Positions 36,084-46,524 of a stretch of DNA of 64,000 nucleotides are shown piece by piece (positions within the stretch are counted from its first letter, which is position 1; every line of letters starts with the position of its first letter). The stretch is from Saposhnikovia divaricata (Eukaryota > Streptophyta > Magnoliopsida > Apiales > Apiaceae). The translations under genes were made by a program, and so were the position numbers. The notes under the pieces are model-generated. The model saw only the letters and a list, made by a program, of their open reading frames with translations, was not told the origin of the DNA and did not search any database. The stretch is from contig CM071595.1 in assembly GCA_036435485.1 (NCBI GenBank), positions 7,554,001 through 7,618,000 on the forward strand, written 5' to 3'.

Positions 36084-36926
36084 CTAATGAATAGAAGTCT
36101 CCTTCATCTGGACTAGCATTCGTTGACCAACTTCAACTTCAAGCTTACCACTGTCAACATTACAAGGTTGAATAACCTTATCTTCCACTTCCTGTTTGTT
36201 CTCAACAATAAGAGCTGTAGAAGTATTAGCAACTCTTCCTTTTCCATAAATCTCCTTTTGTTGAGATTGTTCCAGTTCATAGGTTTTTAAAACACCAAAG
36301 AGTCTTTCTACAGTAATTTCACTTAGATTCCTCGACTCTCTGATAGCTGTAATTCTATGTTCTAGATGAACAAGCATTGACAGTAGAAATTTTCTGTTGA
36401 TCTCTTTCTGAGTGTAATACTTGCCATGCATCTGTAAATTGTTGACAAGTTTGTTATATCTTTCAAACACATCTTGAATACTTTCATTGTATGCTGATCG
36501 AAAGTGTTCATACTCAGATGTCAGAATTTCTAGTCGATTCTCCCTAACTTCCTCTGTTCCTTCATTCACAGTTTCAATGGTTTCCCACATTTGCTTTGCA
36601 GTCTTGCAGTTAATCACATGACTGTACATTACAGAGTCTAGAGAATCTATTAAGATCAGTCTTAAATTAATGTCAAGTCCAGCTTCCTCTCTTTCAGCAA
36701 GAGTGTATTCAGAAGAATCTTTGTGTACAAACCTTGCAGGGGCAACAACTTTTCCATCAGTGACAACTTCAGGAATTAAGCGAAAAGGTATTATTGGTCC
36801 TTCTGATAAGACTTTCATGTATTTAGGATTTGCAACCTCGAGGAACATTAACATTTTGTTCTTCCACATATCATAACTATTTTTGTCATATATGGGAATT
36901 TTCACAGTTCCAACTTTAGAAGACAT
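36084..36926 (-). pseudogene. Gag N-terminal domain (SIRE-type, UBN2-like)
   Basis: MSSKVGTVKIPIYDKNSYDM is at the usual start of copia gag, 85 bp inside the PBS. The conserved YDMWKNKMLMFLE, KQMWETIETVNEG, FERYNKLVNNLQ and TVERLFGVLKTYELEQ blocks of the UBN2/gag family follow. The last ~15 codons are frameshifted nonsense. Confidence 0.88.
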
Positions 36927-37010
36927 GATGAATTTTTTAAGAGAGTTAAAAAATTCGGGGATGATTTTTAATCGAGTAAAATGGGATCTTTGATTTGTGT
37001 ATCAATCAAT

Positions 37011-37024
37011 CGGCTCTGATACCA
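37011..37024 (-). other. SIRE-type primer-binding site
   Basis: The minus strand reads TGGTATCAGAGCCG three bases after the 5' LTR, complementary to the 3' end of initiator-Met tRNA. This fixes the element's orientation. Confidence 0.93.
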
Positions 37025-37026
37025 AT

Positions 37027-38383
37027 TGTTAGGTCCGATAAGATTGTAGAAGGGGGGGTTGAATACAATCTTTACCTTTTTATCAAAATTTGTCCTTTAA
37101 ATTAAATTTGATAAAGACAAATTTATGTGCGGAATTATTTAACACAATTTTTCAAGTTGAATATAACTGTATATTAACTTGATGTGGTGTTACAAAATCA
37201 GTATAACAACTTATCAAGATGTTAATAACTAATTAGAAAATTCGACATGAACTTTTCTAATTTAGTTAATAATAATCAAGATAAGAACTAGGAAACTTAA
37301 TTCGCTAGTAGTACAAGAATCACAAATAAACAAGTTCTATTGGATAGAATATCACAAAGATGAAGAACTTGAATTTCTGGGAATTGTTTAAGCTTTGGTG
37401 TTCTTGAGAGAGAGAATTCTGTTCTTGATGAAATGTTTCTGCTGTGTTTTCTCCGTTATGACTTAATCTGCTCTGTTCTGTTCTTTTATATCAGTAACAG
37501 GTCTTGTTGGCTTTCTGTAGGATATTTAACTGCTCCAGCATGACTTAAACTGCTACCAAGACTTGATTTTCCTTTATTAAGACTTACACAAACCTCCATT
37601 AAGACATAAAATGTGTCGGTAAGACTTAACAGAAGTTCGGTAAGACTTACAACAGCTGGCAGAGGTCGGTAAGACTTAAATCAGGTCGGTAAGACTTAAA
37701 TCAGAAAAGCTTCTGCCGGTAAGACTTAAAATTAAGTCATACCGAATTTTCTTCTCCAAGACATAATCTGTTTTTCTTTCTTTAAGTCATATTGATCCAT
37801 TTAATTAATTAATGATTAACTAATTCATATTTAATTGATACAATAATTAATTTAAATAAATAAATTAATTCTTCTAGAATTAATTCATTTAATTAAATCA
37901 ACTAAATGATTTATATCAATTATAAATGAATTTAATTAAATCAATAAATAATTAATTTAATTCTTACAAACCACTAAAGGTAGTAAAGAATTACCACTGA
38001 TTTGTGTTGACGTTCGATGTACTGTCTGGTTCATGAACGACTAACTTCAATGATGCTTCTTCACTTTTGACTTTAGGTTGTGGTTTGTTTCTTCTCTCAA
38101 TTCTCTTGTACTGTAACTGATCTTCAAACTATCACTCGAAAAATCTCTGTCACTGTTTAAATGAATCCATTAACATCAATGCTGTACTGGGGCTTGATCA
38201 GATAACTGAATCGTCTTCCAGTGTATGACATCAAAACTATAGATTGACTTTTCTTCTTTCTTCTGACAGATAATACTTCTTGAGATTTTCTGTGACAGTT
38301 CATATGTATATTTACTTATTACAATTTGGTTTAAGTTGATTAGGATCCTCTAACTACAAATAGGCTGAGTCATATGCCTTTCA
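37027..38383 (-). repeat. SIRE-type 5' LTR (1357 bp)
   Basis: About 99% identical to 24669-26024, with the same TG...CA ends and the same AAGACTTA word cluster (about 37525-37800). Differences include TATCG/TATCA near the plus-strand start and a one-base indel near 38287. Confidence 0.95.
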
Positions 38384-38635
38384 AACTATTTTCAAATAAT
38401 AAGAAGGTTATTTTGATAATAAAAACAAAATATAAGTAGATTTCCTAAATAGAATAAAATTTTCAATATAAAAAATTGTCAATTTCATCTCTCTTTTATT
38501 TCTTGGTAGTTTTAATTGGAGAAAATTGTTAAATCATCACTAAATTAAAATTATTTTGTTAATTTCATTTAGACTACAAAAATAATACAATAAATATTTG
38601 AAAAAGAACCTTACGTTGCACGGGTTATAAGCTAG
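38384..38635 (+). mobile_element. Helitron copy B, terminal segment
   Basis: It begins with the AACTA duplication, then GAAGGTTATTTTGATAAT as in copy A, and ends TTACGTTGCACGGGTTATAAGCTAG at 38635. The terminal hairpin is weakened relative to copy A (CCTTACG instead of CCGTGCG). Confidence 0.82.
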
Positions 38636-40135
38636 TAAAAAGAAAACTATCAAAAGCTGACCAAATGAAAGAAAAAAGAATGTGATAAGATATTTAAGTT
38701 GTTAGATTAAATGGTTAAATCTTAACTCTGGTTGTCCCAATTCTTAATTGGATTTTCGCTCATTCTAAAATGTATTGAGAATAAATACTCATTATAAGAC
38801 ATACAAGTCAATTTATTAAGAAAAAGAAAGAAAAAAATACCACCAAGATGTTGCAATAATCACAACTATAATCGATTCTTCTCACTTAAATTTTTTTTCA
38901 CCCAGCAATGATCTAAATATCCAAATTTGAGACATCTATTCGTCATGGGTTCCATTCGTTCCCAACCCAAATTTCCCCCCAAATTGTTGCTTTAATAATA
39001 AAATAATGATATTGTTATTTATTTATTTTTAATTTATTAAATTTAAAATTAATTTAAAATTACATTACATTATTAATTACTTAATTAATAATATAATGTA
39101 ATTAATAGTTAATAAAATTTACTTTTTAGAATAAAACTTATAATAATGAGATTAACATATTTCATTAAATTTAAATAAAAGTACAATAAATGCATAAAAT
39201 AAAAATTACATTAATTGCAATAAATTAAAAGTACAATAAAGAAAATGACTAGAAAATGGTACAAATAAAATTAATGTGTTTTTTGTTAATTAAGTATACA
39301 ATTTTAATGTTATTTTTTTTTTCAAGACAATTTTAATCTTACTTACGTATATTAAAAAAATATTTTAATTAATCTGAAATAATTAAATATAATATAAATA
39401 GTTAATGAGATTAGGGAGCCTGAGATATATCTCAGGTAAGCACCTATCTTTTATATATATAAAAATGGAGTGGGCGTTTTAGTAAATTCTGAATTTTTTA
39501 ATTAGCCCTGCGGGCCCAGTAAAATTTAAATTTGTTTTGTATGTATCTCAAGAAAAGTTCCCTGAGATCTATCTCAGGATCCATTTTTTCATAGTTAATA
39601 GTGGTTAAATATTAAATTTTAGAATAAAAAGTTGAATATAAATTTATGTAATATAATATGTAAGTAGTAACATGTATCATGTTGTTGGAGTTGGTCAGAA
39701 AGTTGAATTAAAATTTAAATCGGTTAATAATTCAAATTTAAATTTTTGGATCAGTTACTGAACATGCCCAGCAAACTAATTCCACTACTGAAATTAATTG
39801 CATTTGTAAGTAAATTCTTGTCTTTTTTTTCATTTTCATTCTTTGAGAACGTTAAGATACTTTGGTTTAGCAAAAAAAAGTTAGAATACTTCGTGCCGAT
39901 GCTTCGTGCCAGGATTTCCGGCACTATCTTTTTTAATTTAATAATTGTTGTTCTGAATACAGATACAAATAATTGGTTGGTGTGTTGTTTTGTGTAATTA
40001 ATTGTACAGAAAAATTGTTTAGCACTTGTTTAACAAAAAGGAATTGTTTAGCACTTGTAACAATGCACAATAATGTGATAGACGGTAGACCTGCAAAATT
40101 AGTGGTGATATCAGAAAAAATGTAGTGTGAAATCG
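38636..40135. other. AT-rich intergenic stretch
   Basis: The stretch is noncoding, with A/T runs and short TTAATTA-type words. The only structured item is the palindromic pair at 39414-39584, and there is a small doubled word TTGTTTAGCACTTGT at about 40015-40056. Confidence 0.6.
39414..39584. mobile_element. Candidate MITE with self-palindromic ends
   Basis: CCTGAGATATATCTCAGG at 39419-39436 is a perfect palindrome, and CCTGAGATCTATCTCAGG at 39561-39578 nearly so. The two ends are also inverted copies of each other over about 26 bp, enclosing about 125 bp. No clear target duplication is visible. Confidence 0.45.
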
Positions 40136-40145
40136 TTTTTTTTTT
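40136..40145 (-). other. Short poly(A) tail (minus strand)
   Basis: Ten A residues on the minus strand follow CCTGGTTTATTG. This may mark the 3' end of a retroposed sequence that includes the RNase H-like ORF upstream. No matching flanking duplication was found. Confidence 0.35.
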
Positions 40146-40369
40146 CAATAAACCAGGGATTATATTGTTAAATCGAGTGGTTACAAAGTGCGCATCAGTA
40201 AAACATTTGGAAGAAAACCGATGAATCCAGATGCATGGAAGCGATAACTAAGTACAACAGAAGGATAAAGTGCAATAAAAGGATAACATATTAAAACTAA
40301 ATTAATTAGGCAGGCCACTGGAAAGAACAAAAAGAGGTTTAATCCTGCATCTTAGTAGATTGAACCTTC

Positions 40370-41512
40370 TTAGCAGACGTTGTCTATGTCCATGTTGCCC
40401 GAGAAATTCTGGATGTTCTGAGATGGTTTGTTTTCTTGAATCGAAATGCCACCGAGACTATTGTTAGCAGAGGAGGGAAAAGATGCTAGTATCCCATGGA
40501 GGGAGCCTTCAATCGCACTAGCTAGTACATCTTTTACCTTGTGACTGTTAGTGATCCTTCCCTCCATATTGATCTCTGATTTGCTCAATTTTCTAGAGAT
40601 GAAGTTGAGGCAGCCGCTGTCAATCAGATTGATTGGTTCCTCAGATAAGAGGCCATCATTGTTGAAGATGTGGTCCTTATACATTTTTTCTTTTCCTTTC
40701 GTACTTGCCTGTGGTTTGTCAACCTCTACGTTTTGGGAACCCGGGAAATTCAAGGTGATGTTAATGTTGATTGTGGGAAGATGTTCATGGATTTTCAAGG
40801 AGAGAGGGCAGTTAGACTTGGGCTCCATCATCACTTCATCGTTTGTCAAACGATCCTCGTCAGTTGGGTAGCAGAAGCTTTGGCTGGAGGTAGAGGAGTT
40901 ATGATTAGATGTGAGGGCCTTGTGTCCAGATAGTACTTCTCCTTGACCAAAGTTTGACAAAGGTTCAAAGATAGGGTCCAAAGGTCCCCAGCCCATATCT
41001 TGACGAAGTAGTTCAGAGATGATGCCAACATTTGAGTCAAAAACACTGAATGTAGATAGATTTTCCATGCCAAATCTTGTTGCATAAGCTGCTACTGAGT
41101 TGTGGGCTGGCCAAGTCTGGGACATCTTGCACGCGGAGTAGCCTGTGGAGAGGTTGTTTTTCACCAGTGTGCTGATTTGGATGATTGCTTTTTCAACATT
41201 CTCTTCTATGATGATTTCATCTTTGAAGCGAAGTGTGTTGTAGGAATCAAGATTGTCTGTTTCCATTTTCAGTTTGTTCCTTCCTAATTTGATTGCATTG
41301 ACCATACCTACATGCATACCACGGATTTGAGCTTCTAGGAGTGGAACGTCTTTCATCGGGCCCATTGCCCCCCTTAGCATAACTCCGTCGGAGTCTCTGA
41401 TAACTACGCCAATTCCATTAGAGTTACCGTTGGGGAGTGGGTCAATCAATTCAAGGCCATGCATATTAATCTTTACCAACTCTCCAACTGGGGCAACCCA
41501 CATTACTTCCAT
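40370..41512 (-). CDS. RNase H-like protein, 380 codons, intact, catalytic Asp replaced
   Basis: Residues ~1-150 follow the plant RNase H-like fold seen in RVT_3 proteins: WVAPVGELVKINMHG, then GIGVVIRDSDGVMLRGAMGP, LLEAQIRGMHVGMV, KMETDNLDSY and HNSVAAYATRFGM. The first catalytic Asp (normally KIN-x-DG) is His, so nuclease activity is doubtful. The C-terminal ~200 residues are Ser/Asn-rich and unassigned. The start follows a CT-rich leader (about 41520-41580) and no internal stop exists, unlike the decayed LINE next to it, which has its own RNase H. It may be a host gene of the standalone RNase H-like kind, a retroposed copy, or a captured segment. Confidence 0.6.
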   Translation of the reverse strand: MEVMWVAPVGELVKINMHGLELIDPLPNGNSNGIGVVIRDSDGVMLRGAMGPMKDVPLLEAQIRGMHVGMVNAIKLGRNKLKMETDNLDSYNTLRFKDEIIIEENVEKAIIQISTLVKNNLSTGYSACKMSQTWPAHNSVAAYATRFGMENLSTFSVFDSNVGIISELLRQDMGWGPLDPIFEPLSNFGQGEVLSGHKALTSNHNSSTSSQSFCYPTDEDRLTNDEVMMEPKSNCPLSLKIHEHLPTININITLNFPGSQNVEVDKPQASTKGKEKMYKDHIFNNDGLLSEEPINLIDSGCLNFISRKLSKSEINMEGRITNSHKVKDVLASAIEGSLHGILASFPSSANNSLGGISIQENKPSQNIQNFSGNMDIDNVC

Positions 41513-41885
41513 GAGGGCAAGAGAGTGGATTTTAGAAGAAAGAGGAGGAGAGAAAAGAGGGGGAGGTAATGAGGATTTGAAAAAGTGAGAGTGGAATTGA
41601 AGTAATATTTACGGTATAAGAATCTAGCCTAAGAAAATCTACTGTAAGTAGATTTTGGATGTGATGTCCTAGACCCATGCTTGCTCCTGCTAACTGATCA
41701 GCGGCACATAGGGCAGTGGAATTTGAATTTCCAATGAGAAAAGGGTTGTACTGGATGAAGGGGTGGGTGATAAAGTAGGAAAAAATGTATACACAACAGT
41801 CCTTACTCAAATTGAAAGGAAGTTTCCTGAAGGTGGGCCGGGCAAGTAATACTGATATGGGCTTGGAAAAGATTACTTTATTGGG

Positions 41886-42330
41886 CCCCGGTTATATGAT
41901 CAAATGCCAAGTAATCTCTTAGGTTGGGGAGGTTAAGGCCCATTTTTGCTAGGGAGCGTGCTTCTTTGTTAAATTCTCTTGGGATCCATTCAAATGTTAT
42001 TGAGGCTAACATGTGATTAATGAAGTCTTGTGAGGCCAAAGAGAGGTAATCGAGAATGGCTGTCAGTTTTGAATAAATGCAAGGCCTCTCTGGAGTCTGA
42101 GAATACTATGGTTTTCTACAGTAATAGGTTTAATGCCTGTAGGGAATGCAGTAAGTGACATATCGCTTCCGTTTCAATGTCCTTAACTTTATCGACCCTT
42201 GATGGTCTCGCAAGGTATATAAGAGACCCCTTGCTATTTTTTACGATGCCTCCAATTCCCCCGTTGCTTGTTGATTGGTGATTTGATGTTAGTGCTCCAT
42301 CGACTGCACAAATGATGTTGTAATGTTTTG
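41886..42330 (-). pseudogene. LINE RNase H domain (decayed)
   Basis: The minus strand gives CAVDGALTSNHQS, GGIGGIVKNSKGSLIYLA, DIETEAICHLLHSLQAL, then a TAG at 42116-42118, and VFSDSREAL and FNKEARSLAKMGL. This is the RVT_3 RNase H at the end of plant L1-type ORF2. Besides the stop there is at least one frame change. Confidence 0.75.
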
Positions 42331-42400
42331 CTTGCTCTTCCCAAAATTGTTTGTTCCTGATATAAGATTGGTGTGCCAGGAATCCTTGGGGGTTGACTTT

Positions 42401-42859
42401 TCAAATCGGATTATTTTCTACCTGGAGAATTTTGGACGCAACCCCCCATTTTGATGCTCTGATAAATATTAGGAGTTCAAGTGTTGATTTTGTTATTCTG
42501 GTGTTCTGGAAGAGTAATTCATTTCGAGCAAGCCAAATAGACCAACAAGCAGCTGCTACAACTAGTTTCCAAGCTTTGGTTGTACAGTGGCCAGAATTGA
42601 AATTTAGGAGTGTGAAGATGTTGAATGATTGTATTTTTGCCTTAATTGATAGGCTCCACCACTGATCTATGAAGTCCCACCCCCATCTCGCTAACTCACA
42701 AGTCCAAAAGAGGTGTGGTAGATCCTCATCATGTTGATTACACCATGGGCAGATGGTTGGAGTGTTGTTGCCCAAATGACTGTGTAAGAAGGTTTTTGTG
42801 TGTATAATATTCCATTGAATTTTCCAAGAGGAAGAAGGAGATTTTTGGAGGGAAAACAT
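42401..42859 (-). pseudogene. LINE zf-RVT domain
   Basis: CPWCNQHDEDLPHLFWTC with downstream W and H residues is the zinc-binding zf-RVT motif between RT and RNase H in plant LINEs. KTFLHSHLGNNTPTICPWC precedes it, and CWSIWLARNELLFQN is the usual following block. Confidence 0.85.
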
Positions 42860-43398
42860 TGTCCAACAGTGATTTCCAATTCACCTCTTGGACGTTTGTC
42901 GTGGGATCTATGATCTTGCAACATATCTTTATGGTAAAATCTCCCTTGGCTGGAACCCATTGAAGGTGATCGTTTCCATCAGAAAGTGAGGTCGAGACTA
43001 TTATGTTAGACGGAGCTTCGAAGGCATGTAAATTGCTTCTGGATATTGGTCTGATCCAAAGATCTTTCGTCTTGTCGTTTGCTTGTTGCCATGCATGGAT
43101 GAAGGATTTGAATGGTGGAATTCTTGTGTAGGGATATAGCATATAGTTTTCGAAGACTCCATGTAGTCGTCCTAAAGTGTGCCATCAGTCCTCCCAAAAA
43201 AGGATTTTACAACCATCTCTGAGCTTCCACTTAAAGCACGATTTTTGGAGAAGGGTCGAGTTGGGGCTTATGTTACCAATTTTTACATTGCTTGCGATAA
43301 TTGGGGAGAGGTCATTTCGTTGACTTAGTTTTTCCAAGTCATAGAATAGTTTCTGCCCGTATCTTTGTGCCAGACAAATGAACCATTTTGATTCTCTG

Positions 43399-43902
43399 TT
43401 ATTGTAGCATCGCCACCACCACTTGGCCAAAAGTGCCTGGTTGCGGGTTTTTAGTGATGTGACGCCAAGCCCCCCTTTTATTCTTTGGACTACATACATT
43501 TTCCCATTTTAATAGGTGGATTTTGTCTCGAGTAGACGTTTCAGATGAATTTGATCCCCACAGAAATCGTTTACGGACCCTTTCAAGGGAGTTAGAAATT
43601 GTTGCAGGCATGAGGAATAGATTGAACCAGTACGAGGGCGTACTGCCAATCGAGGATTTGAGGAGCACCAATCTGCCAGCTGTAGATAGAGAATCACTTT
43701 TCCAATTCATTAATTTCTTCTTTACAGAGGATAGTAGGGGGTCCCAGAATGTAAGCGATTTGCAAGAGGATCCTATTGTCGTACCCAGGTAATTCATAGG
43801 TCCTGTCTGAACCTTACACCCTAGAAAACTTGCCCAGTGAGCTATCTCCCTTTCATCCTCTTGAAAACCAAACAAACTACTTTTTGCAAAGTTTATTTTC
43901 AA
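43399..43902 (-). pseudogene. LINE RT C-terminal region
   Basis: MKINFAKSSLFGF is the post-YADD strand. MNYLGTTIGSSCKS, LMNWKSDSLSTAGRLVLLKS and RVRKRFLWGS follow, as in L1-type ORF2. The frame shifts at ~43450 and continues in 43185-43499 (VTSLKTRNQALLAKWWWR). Confidence 0.85.
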
Positions 43903-43914
43903 GCCGAAAAGGAG

Positions 43915-45026
43915 TTAAAAGCATTGCAACACCCGTTTTATACATCGTACAGAGTCAGTGTTATTTTTAATGAAGAGTATAGTGTCGTCCGCAAATTGGA
44001 CGTGAGATAGCATCTGAGTGGAGTTAGGAAGGCATATACCTTCAAAGATTCCAATTATGAGTGCATTTTCAATTAGTTTGCTGAGTACTTCACTGGCGAT
44101 GTTGAACAAGAGGGGTGAGAGTGGTTCGCCTTGTCTGAGGCCTTGCATGTGGGGGTTATTTCATCTGTTGGAGCTCCGTTAACCAATGGTGATACCCTTG
44201 TTGTGATCATGATTTTCCTAATCCACTTCACCCATTTTGGATGGAAGTTCATCGAAGTCAAGTTTGAGTATCAGTCCTTGACTTTTCTTTCTTTTTAGTG
44301 CTGAGTAAACTTCGTTGGTAACGAGAATACAGTCAGAGATTTGACGACCCTTGATAAACGCTCCTTGATTGATCGATATTAAAGAATCAATAACCCTTTT
44401 TAGTCGTTCTGCGAGCTCTTTGGTAAGAATTTTCATTGACGTGTTCATCAAGCTGATTGGACGAAATTCAGTAACTTTATTTGGGTTTAAAACCTGTGGG
44501 AATTGGGATTAAGGTTATAAATGATGAGTTAACCCCGCCTGGCATTGATTCATTCTCAAAGAAATTTTGAATGAAGTTACAAATGTCAGGCTTCATTAAT
44601 TTCAAAGCAGGCCTTGATAATTGCTGGGCTTAGGCCGTCGAGGCCTGGTGCCTTGGAGGAGTCATAGTTTGAGAGCGCTTCCTCGATTTCAGATATTGTG
44701 CATGGATGGACCATTTCCAAGCTATCATGTTCAGGGAGTTGAGGCAACAAATCTGAATTTACCTTGAAAATGGTACAGTGGGGGGGTTGCTGGAAGAAGG
44801 CTTTGAAGTGGTTATAGAAGGTCCTTTTCATTGCTGTAGGATTTATCACCACTGTTTCACATTCATAAATGCTTAAGATTGCCAATTTCCTTCTATTCCT
44901 GACTATGGCATTGTGAAAAAATCGTGTGTTCTTCTCCCCCTGTAGTTGCCATTGAGTTCTTGCCTTTTGCCATAACATACTCACCCTTATTTTATAGAGT
45001 TCGTCCAAATTTGACTTAATTTTCAC
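43915..45026 (-). pseudogene. LINE reverse transcriptase core (broken)
   Basis: The pieces, in order on the minus strand, are the pre-RT helix with TQWQLQGEKNTRFFHNAI (45026-44586), SSKAPGLDGLSPAIIKACF, then after a frame break MKILTKELAERLKRVIDSLI and INQGAFIKGRQISDCILVTN (44451-44218). In the latter the FEKAYD motif is lost by a small deletion (LKLDFDELPSK). The last piece is MQGLRQGEPLSPLLFNIASE with the intact FADD box (44148-43915). Confidence 0.88.
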
Positions 45027-45041
45027 TTTTATTTCATCACT

Positions 45042-45977
45042 TTAGTTTAGATTATCTGCCTTTTCCTGGTCTTTTTCTGCTTGTTTGATCCTTGTGTCAA
45101 CGTTTCCCAGGTCTGATTTGTTCCAGTGTCGTACCTGTTCACGAAGGTGCTTGAATTTTTGATGAATATTTTGCGTTGAGTTCATCATCCATTCTGATTC
45201 TAGGGCTCGCATCAAGTTCGCATTTTCGATCCAATGGTTAAAAATGCGAAAAGGTCTCGGGCCCCAGTTGATGGATTCACATGATAGTAGTATCGGTCTG
45301 TGGTGTGAGTTCCTTCTCTCAAGACCTTTTGTGACCCAAGGTCCTGTCAGATTCCATTCAACATTGATCAATGCCCTGTCGAGTCGACTTTTTTTGTTGT
45401 TTGAGCCAAACCAGGTGAAAGTTCTATTTGAGTGTGAAACGTCCAGTAGTTGATTTGTCGTGATGAATTCTGAGAAGTGTTTGGTGTCCAGCTCTCTAAA
45501 GATACAGTTATCCTTCTCATTTTGAGATAGGACGCAGTTAAAGTCCCCAATTAAGAGTAAGGGGTCTGAGGCTAGTTGGGGGAGGATTTGAGAGAGGGCT
45601 TCCCAATGATTTGATTTTTCTACCAGGTCTTGTGGTCTATAAATGTTTAAGCAGGAGAAATTAAGATCAGTATCCTTGATTGTCCCTCTACAAAGAATCC
45701 AATTCCTATGGGTTTCTTGTGAGGACATCACAAGCTTGTCAGTATTCCAAAAGGTTACCAGGCCACCCGAAAGGCCTTGAGCTGGTGATGCTATCCAATC
45801 ATATTGGTTGTTGAAGCCCAGTGAAGAAGAAAGTTTCGTGTCCCAGAATTGGCACTTCGTTTCTTCGAGGCAGAATAGGCAAGCTTGCGTTTCTTTCATA
45901 AGAGTTCTGAGATTCCCTCGATTTGTATGTTTCCCAAGACCACGTATATTCCAGCTAACAATTTTCATATTATTCAT
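45042..45977 (-). pseudogene. LINE apurinic-type endonuclease domain
   Basis: MKIVSWNIRGLG (Asn), EETKCQ (Glu), LIGDFNCVLS (Asp) and RLDRAL are the AP-endonuclease motifs that nick target DNA in L1-type elements. The last motif, normally S-D-H, reads SHHRPILL, so the catalytic Asp is His. One in-frame TAA at 45042-45044 separates it from the RT part. Confidence 0.88.
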
Positions 45978-46202
45978 GGATAATAAATTTGAGATGGTAA
46001 GAGTAAGATTGAATGACCTACTTGGCGAGGTTGTCTATGATCATAGATAGTGATGTTTCTCTATCCTGTTCCAGGATGAATCCTATTTGCAAGCCTGTTT
46101 CGAGGATGTCTTGTGCCATGTATTTAGATTCTGCTACTTTTCAGTGGCATTTCCTTTTAAAGATTGTTTCAGTCATTTCCTACTGAGAGGCACTATGAAG
46201 GA

Positions 46203-46523
46203 TTAGTTTACCTTTTTTAGGGGTCGCTTTCTTGGCCTTCCTTTGTTGCTTTTTAGTCTCAGTTTCATGAGGTCGTTGATTGCCGAGGGTTGAGATCCAC
46301 ATTTATCGCTAATGTCACTACCTACAAGATCAGTGAGGTCTTCCGTGATTTGAGAATTATCCATGAGTGAGGTTGAGAATCCAGAGGCTGAAATTTCTCC
46401 AGGAATCCAGTTCCATTCATCATTGTCAGATTCTTGTTGCTTGGTGTCAAGAGGCTCGTGGTTTGTATCAATTTTTTCAAAGGAGTTGTCTATCTTGCCA
46501 TGGTTGTTTTGATTGTTGTCCAT
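46203..46523 (-). pseudogene. LINE N-terminal basic segment
   Basis: A 106-codon frame starting MDNNQNNHGKIDNS is acidic in the middle and ends LKSNKGRPRKRPLKKVN, an AT-hook-like basic tail often found before the endonuclease of plant L1 elements. The open frame continues upstream of the ATG (VSRVADST), so the true start is uncertain. It abuts the copia LTR-like region. Confidence 0.5.
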
Positions 46524-46524
46524 T

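Larger units (their letters stand above)
24669..38383 (-). mobile_element. Ty1/copia SIRE-type LTR retrotransposon with env-like ORF
   Basis: The element is read on the minus strand. The 5' LTR is 38383-37027, then PBS, gag, protease, integrase, RT, RNase H, a noncoding spacer, an intact 1229-codon ORF, PPT and the 3' LTR at 26024-24669. Target duplication AACTA is at 24664-24668 and 38384-38388. A large extra ORF between pol and the 3' LTR is the hallmark of the SIRE/Maximus lineage. LTRs differ by about 13 substitutions and one indel over 1.36 kb (about 1%). Gag-pol has at least four frameshifts and two stops, so this copy is not autonomous. Confidence 0.93.
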
